Positions 44,948 through 54,031 of a stretch of DNA of 64,000 nt are shown piece by piece. Source of the DNA: an uncultured Myxococcales bacterium (GTDB taxonomy: Bacteria > Myxococcota_A > UBA9042 > DTJE01); NCBI GenBank assembly GCA_903857665.1, contig CAIOFV010000082.1:1-64000 (forward strand). The letters are read 5' to 3'. The stretch's first letter is position 1, and each line of letters opens with the position of its first letter. Position numbers and translations under genes: made by a program. The notes beneath the pieces are model-generated. The model did not search any database. It was not told the DNA's origin and saw nothing but the letters and a program-made list of their open reading frames with translations.

Positions 44948-44953
44948 TACGCT
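44948..44953 (+). promoter_or_regulatory. -10 box placed for a leaderless xseA mRNA
   Basis: TACGCT lies 7 nt before the xseA ATG and no Shine-Dalgarno sequence is present. The transcript would start at or next to the start codon. The -35 region is weak. Confidence 0.4.
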
Positions 44954-44960
44954 GGCGGGC

Positions 44961-46394
44961 ATGGAGGTCCAGCCCCGCACCGTCGATGTCTTCTCGGTCG
45001 CCCAGGTTTCGCGCCTGGTCAAGACGCTCCTGGAAACGTCGTTCGCCCGCATCCGCGTCGAGGGCGAGGTGACGGGATTCAAGCGTGCCGCGTCCGGCCA
45101 TTCGTACTTCGCGCTGACCGAGCGGGATCCCGAGGGCGGCACGCTCAAGCTGGAATGCGTCATCTACCGGTTCGCCCGCGCGGCGGCGGCGGTGGACCTG
45201 CGTGACGGCCAGCGCGTCGTGGCGACGGGCCGCGTGACGTCCTACGGCGGCACCAGCCGGTACCAGTTGAACGTCGATGCCGTCGAGGAGGCGGGGATCG
45301 GCGACCTCCTGCGCCGGCTCGAGGAACTCCGGCGCCGCCTGGCGGACGAGGGCCTGTTCGACGCCGACCGCAAGCGGGCGCTGCCGTTCCTGCCCCGGTG
45401 CGTGGGCGTCGTGACGTCCCTGCGCGGCGCTGCGGTGCGGGACATCGTCCGGACGATCCTGGCGCGCTTCCCCGTCCGCATCCTGGTCGTGGACAGCGTC
45501 GTCCAGGGCGAAGGGGCCGCCGAGGGCGTGGCGCGCGGGATCGATCTGCTGGGGCTGGTGTCGGACGTGGACGTCATCGTCATCGGGCGCGGCGGCGGGT
45601 CACTGGAAGACCTGTGGGCCTTCAACGAGGAGGTCCTGGTCCGTGCGGTGGCGGCGTGCAGCGTGCCGATCGTGTCCGCCGTCGGGCACGAAGTGGACCA
45701 TGTCCTGACCGACGACGCGGCGGACGTCCGGGCGCCCACTCCCACGGCCGCCGGTGCGCTGGTCGTGCCGTCCCTGGAGGACATCGACGCCTCCCTCGAC
45801 GTCCTTCACGACCGCCTCGCGTCGGCCCTGACGCGCCGCGTCGAGGTGGCCGGCCAGCGCCTGGACGACCTGGAAACCCGGCTGAAGGCGGCTGGCGGGC
45901 GCGCGCTGGATCTGCCGGGCCGCCGCGTGGACGACGCGAGCCAACGCCTGGCGCGTGCCGGGGACCGGCTGCTGAAGGACCCCCGCCAGGGGATCGACGT
46001 GCTGGGTGCCCGTCTTGGTGCCGCGCATCCGGCCCGCCGCCTGGGGGAGGAGCGCCGCCGCGCCATCGGCCTGGCGGAGCGTCTTCGCGCGCTGGGCCCC
46101 CGCCTGCTGGATCGTCATCGGGTGACCGTGGATACCGAGGCCGGACGGCTGCGCACGGCCGGACGGCGGCTCCTGGACCCGCACGTCGCGTCGCTGGAGG
46201 CATGCCGACTCCGGCTCCTTCCCCTCTCGCCGTTCGGCCCGCTGGAACGAGGCTATGCCCTGGTGCGCAGGCCTGACGGGCGCCTGGTGCATCGTGCCGA
46301 CCAGGTGGCACCCGGCGATTCGATCGGGATCCTCCTGGGCGCAGGGGCGCTGGACGCCACGGTGAACGCCACCCGATCCGATCGCGATTCCTAG
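44961..46394 (+). CDS. xseA: Exodeoxyribonuclease VII large subunit
   Basis: A 477-residue nuclease subunit. The N-terminal OB-fold domain (about 10-110: RIRVEGEVTGFKRAASGHSY) binds single-stranded DNA. The catalytic core has VGVVTSLRGAAVRDIVRTI, the hallmark VIGRGGGSLEDLWAFNEE and VSAVGHEVDHVLTDDAADVRAPTPTAA. A long coiled-coil-like region (about 270-420) and the C-terminal ERGYALVRRPDG motif complete it. It needs the small XseB subunit, whose gene is not in this window. No Shine-Dalgarno sequence is visible at the ATG. Confidence 0.95.
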   Translation: MEVQPRTVDVFSVAQVSRLVKTLLETSFARIRVEGEVTGFKRAASGHSYFALTERDPEGGTLKLECVIYRFARAAAAVDLRDGQRVVATGRVTSYGGTSRYQLNVDAVEEAGIGDLLRRLEELRRRLADEGLFDADRKRALPFLPRCVGVVTSLRGAAVRDIVRTILARFPVRILVVDSVVQGEGAAEGVARGIDLLGLVSDVDVIVIGRGGGSLEDLWAFNEEVLVRAVAACSVPIVSAVGHEVDHVLTDDAADVRAPTPTAAGALVVPSLEDIDASLDVLHDRLASALTRRVEVAGQRLDDLETRLKAAGGRALDLPGRRVDDASQRLARAGDRLLKDPRQGIDVLGARLGAAHPARRLGEERRRAIGLAERLRALGPRLLDRHRVTVDTEAGRLRTAGRRLLDPHVASLEACRLRLLPLSPFGPLERGYALVRRPDGRLVHRADQVAPGDSIGILLGAGALDATVNATRSDRDS

Positions 46395-46455
46395 GCGGGC
46401 CTCGTGGTATCCTCCTGCCGTTCCCGATGCCCCATGCCGTCCAACGGAGGTCGCG

Positions 46456-48888
46456 ATGGCCCTGCGCGCGGTCCCGGCGCTGCTGCTGCCCGTGCTGCTC
46501 GCGCTGGTCGTCCCGGCGTGCGGCGGTGGCGGCAGGGCTTACGACGTGACCCCGGACGCCGATCTTCCGTCCATCGACACCCGGGACGTCGTGGATTCGC
46601 CGGACGCGCCGCCGGATGCCGGGTTCGACATCGCACCTCCGCTTTCGGGCTTTCCCCCGCACGTCCGCCTGCTGTACCCGTCTGCCCGGCCCCTCGTCGG
46701 GGTTCGCGACGCCCGCGTCGTGCTGGGCGGCCTGTTGGCGGGCCGCGCCGATTCCATGTCGTGGGAAGGGGCCGGGACCTCCGGCTCCATCGATCCCCAG
46801 ACGTGGTGGGCCTCGGGGCCGATCGACCTCCTGCCTGGCGACAACACCCTGACGGTCACGGCTCGCCAGGGGGAACACGACGCCTCCGACACGATTCGCA
46901 TCGTGTACACGCCCGACCTCGACTGCCCCGTCCCTGCGGCGCGGCCCGACATGGCTTTCGTCGGCGAAACCGTCACCGTGCTGGTCACGTTCCCGCTGGG
47001 CGTGGACGCTCCCGTGGATACTACCCGCCTGGCCCTGTACCGGGTCGGCGCGGATCTGCAGCCCTCCGGCGAGGGCGACTTCGTGGGCCGGCCCCGGGAC
47101 GAGGGCCTCTTCGGCGAGCGAGGGGACGAGATCGCCGGGGACGGCGTGTTTTCGGTTCGCGTTCCGGTCACCTGCGCCGCGGACGGGCCCGTGCGCTTCC
47201 GCGTCCAGGTCCCGGTGGACGACGGCATCGTCAAGTACGTCGCCCTCTCGCCACCCGTCGAGGTCGATTGCGTGCCGCGCGTCGCGCCCGCCGAGTGCAA
47301 GGCCGCCATCGACGTCCTCAATGCCGCGCGCGTGCGGTACGAGGCCGGCCGGGCGTCCGACGCCGGGGCGGCCCGCATCGCGGCGCGGGACCTGCTGCCC
47401 ACGCTGCCGGGAGTCGCCGAATCCGGCGTGGGCCCGGGCTACGGCGCGTGGGTGCGCATGTCGTCCGGCCTGCTGGGGGTGGTGTCGCTGGCCCCGGAGG
47501 GCCTGAGGGCGGGACCCGCGTCGCGCCCCGCCGCCCGGCGCGCGGACCTCCTGGACCCGGTCACGGCCAGCCCTTCCGGCGAGGACGAAATCTCGGCGTT
47601 CGACGCCGCCTTGCGCCTGAACGACTGCCCGCGGTGGGTCCGGTCCGGCCCGTTCCACGGCGCCGAGGTCGGTCCCGGTCGGCTGCGCGGCTCCCTGGAC
47701 GCCGCCGTCCTTGCGGTGGCGGCCCACGGCGACCTGTTCTTCGAGGGGTTGTCCCGCGTGGCACGGGACGGGATCGGATGGACGCACGACTCGCCCGTCG
47801 AGGCCCTGGACCTGGGCCAGGCCCTGGACTGCGATGCGCTGCTCGCCGGCCCCGTGGCCTGCTCGGATTCTGTCGCCTGTCCCGGAGGCACCGAGTGCGT
47901 GCTGACGGGTTCCTCCGGCGCCGACCTGTCGGGCGTCTGCATCGACAGCGTGCAGGCCGATCTGCGCCGGGGGCGCCTTGCCGTCACCCCCGGCGGGATG
48001 GCGATGCTTCCGGGCTTCGTGGACCGGCACCTGCGCGTCCCCCTGCCCGACAGCCTGGTCTACCTGGGCGCCTGCCGCAGCCTCGACGCCGGCGTGCTGG
48101 CCTCCGAATTCATCGCCGCGGGCGCCCGCACCGTGATCGGCTGGTCCGGGTACCCGTCGGCGGCTGGCGCCGTCGCCGCCGGTTCGGCCGCGCTGACCCG
48201 CATCGCCGAGGGAGCGTCCGCGTCCGCCGCCGTGGCCGGGGCCCCGCCCGACCCCCAGATGCCCGGCGCCCGCCTGGTGCTGCTGGGCGACGAATCCCTG
48301 TCCCTGTCCGGCGGCGACCTGATGGACGGCGGCTTCGAGCGCGGGAACCTGGCGTCCTGGCAGGTGGAGGGCGACGGCCGCGCCATCACGCGCCTGGGCG
48401 TCAGCGAACCCGTGGCCGGGAAGTTCATGGCGATCCTGTCGACGGGCCTCGGGTACACGACGGATGCGGGCGTCATCCGACAGCCCCTCTGCCTGCCCGC
48501 CGGGACGCGCACCCTGTCGTTCTGGTGGCAGCTCTACTCGGAGGAGTTCCGCCAGTACTGCGGCACGAAGTTCCAGGACTCGTTCGATGCGCGCCTGGTC
48601 AACGATTCCGGTGTCGAGGTGCCCCTCCTGCTCCGCACGATCGACGATCTGTGCGACGCGACCGACTGCACGGGCTGCTGCTCGGCCGGGGAATGCGTCG
48701 GGCTGGTCCCGAGCGAGGTGGTGTTCAGCCAGGGATCCGCTTTCCGCCTTCCGGCCTGGCAGAGGGTCGAGGTGGACGTGTCCGCGTTCGCGGGAAGGGG
48801 GCCGGTGGACCTGGTGCTGGAGGCCCGTGACCGCGGGGATTCGACCCACGACACGGCCGTGCTGGTGGACTCGATCGAGATCCGGTGA
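46456..48888 (+). CDS. Putative caspase-fold lipoprotein
   Basis: An 810-residue lipoprotein with lipobox at Cys22 (LALVVPACGG) and a short Asp/Pro linker. N-terminal beta domains (about 60-270) are of bacterial Ig-like style (LLPGDNTLTVTARQGEHDA). In the centre, a hydrophobic strand ends in His424 (AVLAVAAHGDLFFEG) and another ends in Cys540 (LVYLGACRSLDAG), followed by GARTVIGWSG. That is the His/Cys layout of clan CD (caspase, CHAT, gingipain) peptidases, with a Cys-rich insertion between them. The C-terminal part (about 620-810: DGGFERGNLASWQVEGDG) is a jelly-roll-like domain. Peptidase activity is inferred only. GGAGG precedes the ATG. Confidence 0.6.
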   Translation: MALRAVPALLLPVLLALVVPACGGGGRAYDVTPDADLPSIDTRDVVDSPDAPPDAGFDIAPPLSGFPPHVRLLYPSARPLVGVRDARVVLGGLLAGRADSMSWEGAGTSGSIDPQTWWASGPIDLLPGDNTLTVTARQGEHDASDTIRIVYTPDLDCPVPAARPDMAFVGETVTVLVTFPLGVDAPVDTTRLALYRVGADLQPSGEGDFVGRPRDEGLFGERGDEIAGDGVFSVRVPVTCAADGPVRFRVQVPVDDGIVKYVALSPPVEVDCVPRVAPAECKAAIDVLNAARVRYEAGRASDAGAARIAARDLLPTLPGVAESGVGPGYGAWVRMSSGLLGVVSLAPEGLRAGPASRPAARRADLLDPVTASPSGEDEISAFDAALRLNDCPRWVRSGPFHGAEVGPGRLRGSLDAAVLAVAAHGDLFFEGLSRVARDGIGWTHDSPVEALDLGQALDCDALLAGPVACSDSVACPGGTECVLTGSSGADLSGVCIDSVQADLRRGRLAVTPGGMAMLPGFVDRHLRVPLPDSLVYLGACRSLDAGVLASEFIAAGARTVIGWSGYPSAAGAVAAGSAALTRIAEGASASAAVAGAPPDPQMPGARLVLLGDESLSLSGGDLMDGGFERGNLASWQVEGDGRAITRLGVSEPVAGKFMAILSTGLGYTTDAGVIRQPLCLPAGTRTLSFWWQLYSEEFRQYCGTKFQDSFDARLVNDSGVEVPLLLRTIDDLCDATDCTGCCSAGECVGLVPSEVVFSQGSAFRLPAWQRVEVDVSAFAGRGPVDLVLEARDRGDSTHDTAVLVDSIEIR

Positions 48889-48914
48889 AGCGATCGGACG
48901 CCTGGCGCGACCGA

Positions 48915-49802
48915 TCACCCTCGTCCGGGACGGCGCGGCCGGCGGTTGCACACCGGGGCCAGCGGGCAACCGGGACAGGCGTCGCCGGCCTTCCCGTTGC
49001 ACCGGCCCGAAATGCCCAGGTGCGACAGCGCGAAATCGAAACGTACCGGGTCGTCGGGGTCGAAGGCACGCAGGGCCTCGGTCAGCGCCAGGGCGTCCGC
49101 AAGGCCCGGCCCGGAACGCCGATCGGGGATCAGCCCCAGCAGGCGCGCGATGCGGCAGACGTGGACGTCCATCGGGACGACGAGGGCCGCCGCCGGGATT
49201 TCGGGCCACGCGCCCAGGTCGATGCCATCGGACCGGACCATCCACCGAAGGAACAGGTGCAGTCGCTTGAGGGGGCCGGGACGACCCTCCAGGGGGACCA
49301 GGAACCCGGGATCCAGTTCCCCTGCACCGGCGCGCACGGCGGAGGCAAGGCCCTGCAGTCCCGCGGTGACACCGCGTCCGTCGCGGTGGGCGCACATCAC
49401 CGGGCCCCGGAGCGTGCCTTCGCGGCGCAGCACCGCGCCGGTGCCCAGCAGCAGGCCCGCGACGTGACGGGATCGGGCGAAGCGATACCCCAGGCCCTCG
49501 GCTGCCTGCAGGGCCCCGTCCGCATCCAGCGCGGACAGTGTGGTCGCGGGCGCCGTACCCAGGCGGGCGAACAGCGCCTCCAGCACCGGCAGGAAGGCCG
49601 CGACCCGGCCGAAGGCGAAGGCGGCGGCGATGAACCCGGCGGCCTCCTGGTCCGGGACGGCCGGGTACCGGCGCGGGAACCGCAGGGGATCCCGCTCGAC
49701 CTCCTCCACGCGGTGCCACCGGGCGTAGGCGGATTCCAGCAGGCCGGCCATCAAGGCCGGGTCGGGGCCACGTCCCTTGCGGGCGGCAGTCGGCCTCGTC
49801 AT
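48915..49802 (-). CDS. TIGR02757/DUF2400 family protein with C-terminal Cys cluster
   Basis: A 295-residue protein of a conserved family without known activity. Landmarks are EAAGFIAAAFAFGRVAAFLPVLEALF, LKRLHLFLRWMVRSDGIDLG and PMDVHVCRIARLLGL. The C-terminus has C-X7-C-X2-C-X5-C (CNGKAGDACPGCPLAPVC), close to the [4Fe-4S] loop of endonuclease III-type glycosylases (C-X6-C-X2-C-X5-C). A helix-hairpin-helix repair-like role is a guess. The ATG overlaps the stop of the glycosyltransferase-like gene, so it is the last gene of a three-gene operon. Confidence 0.75.
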   Translation of the reverse strand: MTRPTAARKGRGPDPALMAGLLESAYARWHRVEEVERDPLRFPRRYPAVPDQEAAGFIAAAFAFGRVAAFLPVLEALFARLGTAPATTLSALDADGALQAAEGLGYRFARSRHVAGLLLGTGAVLRREGTLRGPVMCAHRDGRGVTAGLQGLASAVRAGAGELDPGFLVPLEGRPGPLKRLHLFLRWMVRSDGIDLGAWPEIPAAALVVPMDVHVCRIARLLGLIPDRRSGPGLADALALTEALRAFDPDDPVRFDFALSHLGISGRCNGKAGDACPGCPLAPVCNRRPRRPGRG

Positions 49803-51961
49803 GGGGCCTGGCCCGCTTCGCCGCCGCAGGGCGTCCCGTCGGGCAGTGTCGCGCCGTCCTTCAGGCGGTACAAGGTGATCGGGAATCCGCGGCGATGCAC
49901 CAACTGGGAGTCCGTGAACTCCCGGTCCTTCTGGAACAGGCGGGACCACAGCGGGTCGGCATCCAGGCGGGACGGCTCGAAGTGGGACCGCGCCGAGGCC
50001 ACCAGCCACCGCACGTTGTCCGCGCAGATGCGACGTGCGAAGCCCGCATCGGACAGCATGCCGGTGTTGAAGCGTTTGCCGTTCGTGTCCGCCTCGTCCC
50101 CGGCCATGCGGCGCCCGGCCTCCAGCGCCACCAGGGGGGCCAGCGTCGAGGCGCCGGTCACGGTCTGGCCCGGGGCGCTTCCTTCCCGGACCACCGCGGC
50201 GATGTCGTCCACGGCGCTGAAGGTCAACTGCTTGTTCCACAGGGCGTGCCGCCAGGGGGGCTCGTCGATGCCGCGCGTCCTGTGGTCCTGGAAGTACAGG
50301 GCCTTCGATGCCGGCCCCAGCGCCTTCAAGGCCCACGGCTCGCGCCATTCGTAGGGCACGGCCTCGCCGGATGCCTTGCGCTCCTCGGGCCACAGGTGGT
50401 CGGACAGCGCGCCGGCGGCCAGCGGGTGCAGGGCCAGCAGGGTTCCGGCGACCGCGGGCACGATCAGGCGGCGATCCCAGACGGCGCCCTGCAGGCGTTC
50501 CCATACCTCGGCGATTCCGTACGCGGCCGGCAGGGACAGGAAGAACCACATGGGCACCAGGTAGAAATCGTACGTTTCCGCCAGCGCCGCCCACTCCAGC
50601 ACGAACAGCCCGCCGGCCGCCAGTCCCAGCAGCGCGAACGCCTGGGGCTGCCTGGACGGCAGGCCCGGTGCGGAGTCTGAAGGCACGTCGTGGACGCGCG
50701 CATCCTCGGGCAGCGCTCCCGGCGCATCCTTGCCGCGGCGGCGGTTGCGGCGCGGGCCGTTCGCCGCGGGCTGCCGCAGCCACGCGACCAACCGCCCCCC
50801 CGCCAGCAGGATCGCCGCGATCGTCGCGGCCAGCGTGATGGCCAGGTGGTAGTAAAGCCACCTCGCCGTTTCGCGATCGGTCAGGAACGCCGCCAGGTTC
50901 CGCGCCAGCGCCCCGAGCCATGCGAACGGGTTCGCCGACGCGAACACCGGCACCTTGTCCGGATCCCGCACGGCCTTGCTGAGGTGGTACGCAACGACGC
51001 CGTCCCAGAACGCCGGGCCGCCGAGGATCCAGAACACGGCGCAGACGCTGCCGAACGTCGCCAGCACACCCAGGCAGAACCGGCCCAGCGATCGCCGTCC
51101 GCCTGTCGTGGCGGCCAGGGCCAGGACCAGCACGCCGGCCAGCGCGTACAGGCCGCAGCCCAGGCCCAGGCCGGCCAGGCCGCCCGCGAGGCCGAAACGA
51201 CCGCGCGACGCGGCCAGCAGCCCCGCGGCCAGGAAGGCGGTCATCAGGTTCTCGCCGTTCATGTCGGTCGAACCCATCAGGACCTGGTAGGCGAACAGGT
51301 GGAACACGACGGCCAGCAGCGCCATCCCGCGCGACGTCGGCCGGACGGCCAGGTACAGGCAGACCGCGGCGACCACCTGCGCGGTCACCGGGATCATCTT
51401 GGCCAGGCCGATCGAAAAACCGCCCAGGGCGAACACCGCGCCCGGAACCAGCAGGTGGACCGGCGGGTGGGCGAAGAAGAAGTCCCGGTAAGGCACGGCA
51501 CCTTCGGAAATGCGTTTCGCCAGGTAGAAGTAGATGTTGTCGTCGGTGCCGGAGGGGTGCAGCCCGGCGACCTTGAACAGCACGAAGGCCGCGACGGTCC
51601 AGGCCACCAGCGCCGCTTCCACCGAGGGGCCCACCCACCAGGGCAGGGGCGTCCGACCCGGCTCGGCGCCGTCCGGGATTCGATGGAGCCGCGCCAGGGC
51701 CAGCAGTGCGGCGGCCACCACGATCGGGGCGCCGACGGCTGCCGGGAAGGCGTCGAAGGGGCCCCCGGGCAGGGCGAGGAGGACGCCGACGGCCAGCACG
51801 GCTGCGTGGATCGGACGGATGCGCGACAACACCGTGCATCCAGACGACTGCCGATCCGTCGGGCCGGTGGCAGGGGCGAGTGCCACGGGAGCGTCGTTGG
51901 CGCGATCCCGGCTGGGGCGCCCGTCGGCCTTGCGGAGCCTTCGTCGGTCGGTGTCCTTCAT
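49799..51961 (-). CDS. GT-C/GT39-like membrane glycosyltransferase
   Basis: A 720-residue membrane protein with a basic cytoplasmic N-terminus (about 1-50), about 11-13 helices and a soluble C-terminal domain (about 560-720). The first external loop has TDDNIYFYLAKRISEGAVPY and FFFAHPPVHLL, typical of the dolichyl-phosphate mannosyltransferase-like family that moves sugars from polyprenyl-phosphate donors outside the membrane. A charged loop (NGPRRNRRRGKD) interrupts the helices. It is coupled by four-base overlaps to meaB upstream and the DUF2400 gene downstream. The acceptor is unknown. Confidence 0.65.
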   Translation of the reverse strand: MKDTDRRRLRKADGRPSRDRANDAPVALAPATGPTDRQSSGCTVLSRIRPIHAAVLAVGVLLALPGGPFDAFPAAVGAPIVVAAALLALARLHRIPDGAEPGRTPLPWWVGPSVEAALVAWTVAAFVLFKVAGLHPSGTDDNIYFYLAKRISEGAVPYRDFFFAHPPVHLLVPGAVFALGGFSIGLAKMIPVTAQVVAAVCLYLAVRPTSRGMALLAVVFHLFAYQVLMGSTDMNGENLMTAFLAAGLLAASRGRFGLAGGLAGLGLGCGLYALAGVLVLALAATTGGRRSLGRFCLGVLATFGSVCAVFWILGGPAFWDGVVAYHLSKAVRDPDKVPVFASANPFAWLGALARNLAAFLTDRETARWLYYHLAITLAATIAAILLAGGRLVAWLRQPAANGPRRNRRRGKDAPGALPEDARVHDVPSDSAPGLPSRQPQAFALLGLAAGGLFVLEWAALAETYDFYLVPMWFFLSLPAAYGIAEVWERLQGAVWDRRLIVPAVAGTLLALHPLAAGALSDHLWPEERKASGEAVPYEWREPWALKALGPASKALYFQDHRTRGIDEPPWRHALWNKQLTFSAVDDIAAVVREGSAPGQTVTGASTLAPLVALEAGRRMAGDEADTNGKRFNTGMLSDAGFARRICADNVRWLVASARSHFEPSRLDADPLWSRLFQKDREFTDSQLVHRRGFPITLYRLKDGATLPDGTPCGGEAGQAP

Positions 51962-52902
51962 TTCAGCAGGTGCTCCAGCAGGGCTTCGGCCGCGGCGAAC
52001 GGGTCCAGGCGGCGCGCGGCGACGGCGTCCACGATCGTCCGGGCCTCCGCGTCCAGGTCCAGTAGCCGGCGCAGGCGAACGCCCGATTCCCGGGTCACGA
52101 GGTCCGCCAACAGCGCCTCGGTGCGGGACCGTTCGTCCCGCGGGTATCCTGGCCGGGCCTGCCCCTCGCCTCGAAGGCGGTCGATTTCGGCGACGAGCCC
52201 CTCGATGCCCTGGTCCTCGCGCGCCGACACCCGGAGCACCCGCGGTTTCCGGGCGTCCCGATCCGACAGGGCGATCGCGGCTTCGAGGTGGGCCGCGGCG
52301 TCCTCGGCCCCATCCAGGTCGGCCTTGTTCACCACGAGGATATCGGCGATTTCCAGCAGGCCCGCCTTCTGGGCCTGGATCTCGTCCCCATGGCCCGGGG
52401 CGATCACCACGACCGTCGTGTCGACGTGCCGCAGGATTTCGACTTCGCCCTGGCCGACACCGACGGTTTCGACGACCACGTGATCGAACCCCATCGCGTC
52501 CAGCACACCGGCCACCAGGGCCGTCGATGCCGACACGCCGCCCAGCCGGCCCCGGCTTGCCAGCGAGCGGATGAAGACGCCCGGGTCCTCGGCGTGGCGC
52601 CCCAGGCGCACGCGATCGCCGAGCAGCGCGCCGCCCGTGAACGGGCTGCTGGGATCCACGGCCACGACGCCGACCCGCAGACCGGCCGCGCGCCATCGGG
52701 TTACCAGCGCATCGACGAGGGTGCTCTTGCCCACCCCGGCGGCCCCGGTGATGCCCGTGCGCATGGCGTGGCCCATGCGATCGAAAAGGCGGGAGTAGAC
52801 CGGCAGGGCGCGGGGATCGCCGTCATCCAGCCAGCGCATCAGTCGTGCGGCGGCCCGGAAGTCCCCGGCGGCGACGCGTTCGGCGAGGTCGTTCGATTCC
52901 AC
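51958..52902 (-). CDS. meaB: Methylmalonyl-CoA mutase-associated GTPase MeaB
   Basis: A 314-residue G3E GTPase that guards cobalamin loading and protection of methylmalonyl-CoA mutase. The P-loop is GAAGVGKSTLVDAL; other motifs are VAVDPSSPFTGGALLGDRVR, VVVETVGVGQGEVEI and LVVNKADLDGA. The GTG start is chosen since the protein then begins at the family's usual N-terminus (ERVAAGDFRAAARLMRWLDDG). There is no Shine-Dalgarno sequence, and a TACACT box ends 6 nt upstream, so the mRNA may be leaderless. No mutase gene is in the window. The next two genes overlap in an operon. Confidence 0.9.
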   Translation of the reverse strand: MESNDLAERVAAGDFRAAARLMRWLDDGDPRALPVYSRLFDRMGHAMRTGITGAAGVGKSTLVDALVTRWRAAGLRVGVVAVDPSSPFTGGALLGDRVRLGRHAEDPGVFIRSLASRGRLGGVSASTALVAGVLDAMGFDHVVVETVGVGQGEVEILRHVDTTVVVIAPGHGDEIQAQKAGLLEIADILVVNKADLDGAEDAAAHLEAAIALSDRDARKPRVLRVSAREDQGIEGLVAEIDRLRGEGQARPGYPRDERSRTEALLADLVTRESGVRLRRLLDLDAEARTIVDAVAARRLDPFAAAEALLEHLLK

Positions 52903-52908
52903 GACCGT

Positions 52909-52914
52909 AGTGTA
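52909..52914 (-). promoter_or_regulatory. -10 box placed for a leaderless meaB mRNA
   Basis: TACACT on the minus strand is separated from the GTG start by 6 nt. Transcription would begin at about the start codon. The -35 match at 17 nt is poor (TATCGG). Confidence 0.45.
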
Positions 52915-53019
52915 ACGCACGGCTCGCCGGCCCGATAACCCCGAAGGCGTCGATCCGGAACCACCTCGGCCGTGTCGCCAAGGCGACCGGGGCACGATCC
53001 GGTCCGCAGGGAGGTGGAA

Positions 53020-53385
53020 ATGGACGATCGGATCGCCGTGGGTCGTGCGGCCGAGCAGGCCGTGGCCGAGGAACTGCAACGCCAGGGTTACGTCGTGGTC
53101 GATCGGAATGCCCGGGACCGTCACGCGGAACTGGACCTCGTCGTGCGTCGCGGCTCGGCCATCGTCGCGGTGGAGGTGCGATCACGGCGATCGGGCGACG
53201 ACGATGCCGCCGCGGACAGCGTGGACGCCCGAAAGCGCGGCAAGGTCCGGGGCGCGATGGAACGCTGGCTGGCGGCGCGGCCCGAAGACTACGACGAGGT
53301 GCGCTTCTTCGTCGCCGCCGTGGCCTGGCGCGCCGGCTGGCCCGATGGCCGGCCCGAAATCACGCTGTTCGAGGATGCATTTTGA
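53020..53385 (+). CDS. yraN: YraN/UPF0102 family nuclease-fold protein
   Basis: A 121-residue protein of the UPF0102 family with a restriction-endonuclease-like fold. The pattern is GRAAEQAVAEELQRQGYVVV, then RHAELDLVVRRGSAIVAVEVRSR, which supplies the E-x-D...E-x-R type acidic residues. The ATG is preceded by GGGAGGTGG. Its role is unproven; links to recombination and natural transformation exist for some members. The end overlaps that of rnhB by 26 nt in convergent orientation. Confidence 0.9.
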   Translation: MDDRIAVGRAAEQAVAEELQRQGYVVVDRNARDRHAELDLVVRRGSAIVAVEVRSRRSGDDDAAADSVDARKRGKVRGAMERWLAARPEDYDEVRFFVAAVAWRAGWPDGRPEITLFEDAF

Positions 53386-54031
53386 GCAGGTCCGCCACCG
53401 GGGCGAAGGTCATGCGATGCACGGGGCAGGGGCCCAGCCGGCGCAAGGCCTCCAGGTGCACGGCGGTGCCGTAGCCCTTGTGCCGGGTGAAGTCGTAGCC
53501 CGGGAACTCGCGGTCCAGGGCGACCATCATCCGGTCGCGGGTCACCTTGGCCACGATGGAGGCGGCGCCGCAGGCCAGGGACAGGGCGTCCCCCTTGGGC
53601 CACGGCCGCTGGTGCAGGTCCAGCCCCGGGATGGGCTGGTTCCCATCGACGATGACAATCCCCACGCGGCCCGTGTACGCCGCCCGGACCTGTTCCACCG
53701 CCGCGCGCATGGCCTCCAGGGTCGCGGCCAGGATGTTGACGGCATCGATCCGCTGGGGCCCGACGATGCCGACGCCGACCGTCGATGCAAGGAGGATGCG
53801 CTGGGCCAGGCGTTCGCGCGTCGCGGGGGTCAGTCGCTTGGAATCGTCGATGCCGTCGATGTCGTGGCCTGGGGGGAGGAGGACGGCGGCGGCGACCACG
53901 GGACCGGCCAGGCACCCGCGGCCGGCTTCATCGACCCCCAGGACGGGAAGCAGGCCGCGGCCTTCGGCCCATCGCTCGATGAAACCCGGTCCGGGAGTGG
54001 ATTCGTCGAAGAGGTCAGGCGAGGGCGTCAT
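53360..54031 (-). CDS. rnhB: Ribonuclease HII
   Basis: A 223-residue RNase HII that removes ribonucleotides from DNA and RNA from RNA-DNA hybrids. The catalytic motif is [21 protein letters not shown], followed by [14 protein letters not shown] and [11 protein letters not shown], with the third acidic residue in IVIVDGN. The ATG at the end of rplS is used; a GTG six codons upstream is possible. It is the last gene of the rpsP operon and overlaps the rplS stop by 17 nt. Confidence 0.94.
   Translation of the reverse strand: MTPSPDLFDESTPGPGFIERWAEGRGLLPVLGVDEAGRGCLAGPVVAAAVLLPPGHDIDGIDDSKRLTPATRERLAQRILLASTVGVGIVGPQRIDAVNILAATLEAMRAAVEQVRAAYTGRVGIVIVDGNQPIPGLDLHQRPWPKGDALSLACGAASIVAKVTRDRMMVALDREFPGYDFTRHKGYGTAVHLEALRRLGPCPVHRMTFAPVADLLKMHPRTA

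Noticed and set aside
39276-45101. A very long minus-strand open frame of 1941 codons opposite the lipoprotein genes and xseA
   Set aside because: It is a high-GC shadow of real plus-strand genes. Its translation is Arg/Gly/His-rich without domains, and the plus-strand genes have signal peptides, motifs and Shine-Dalgarno sequences.
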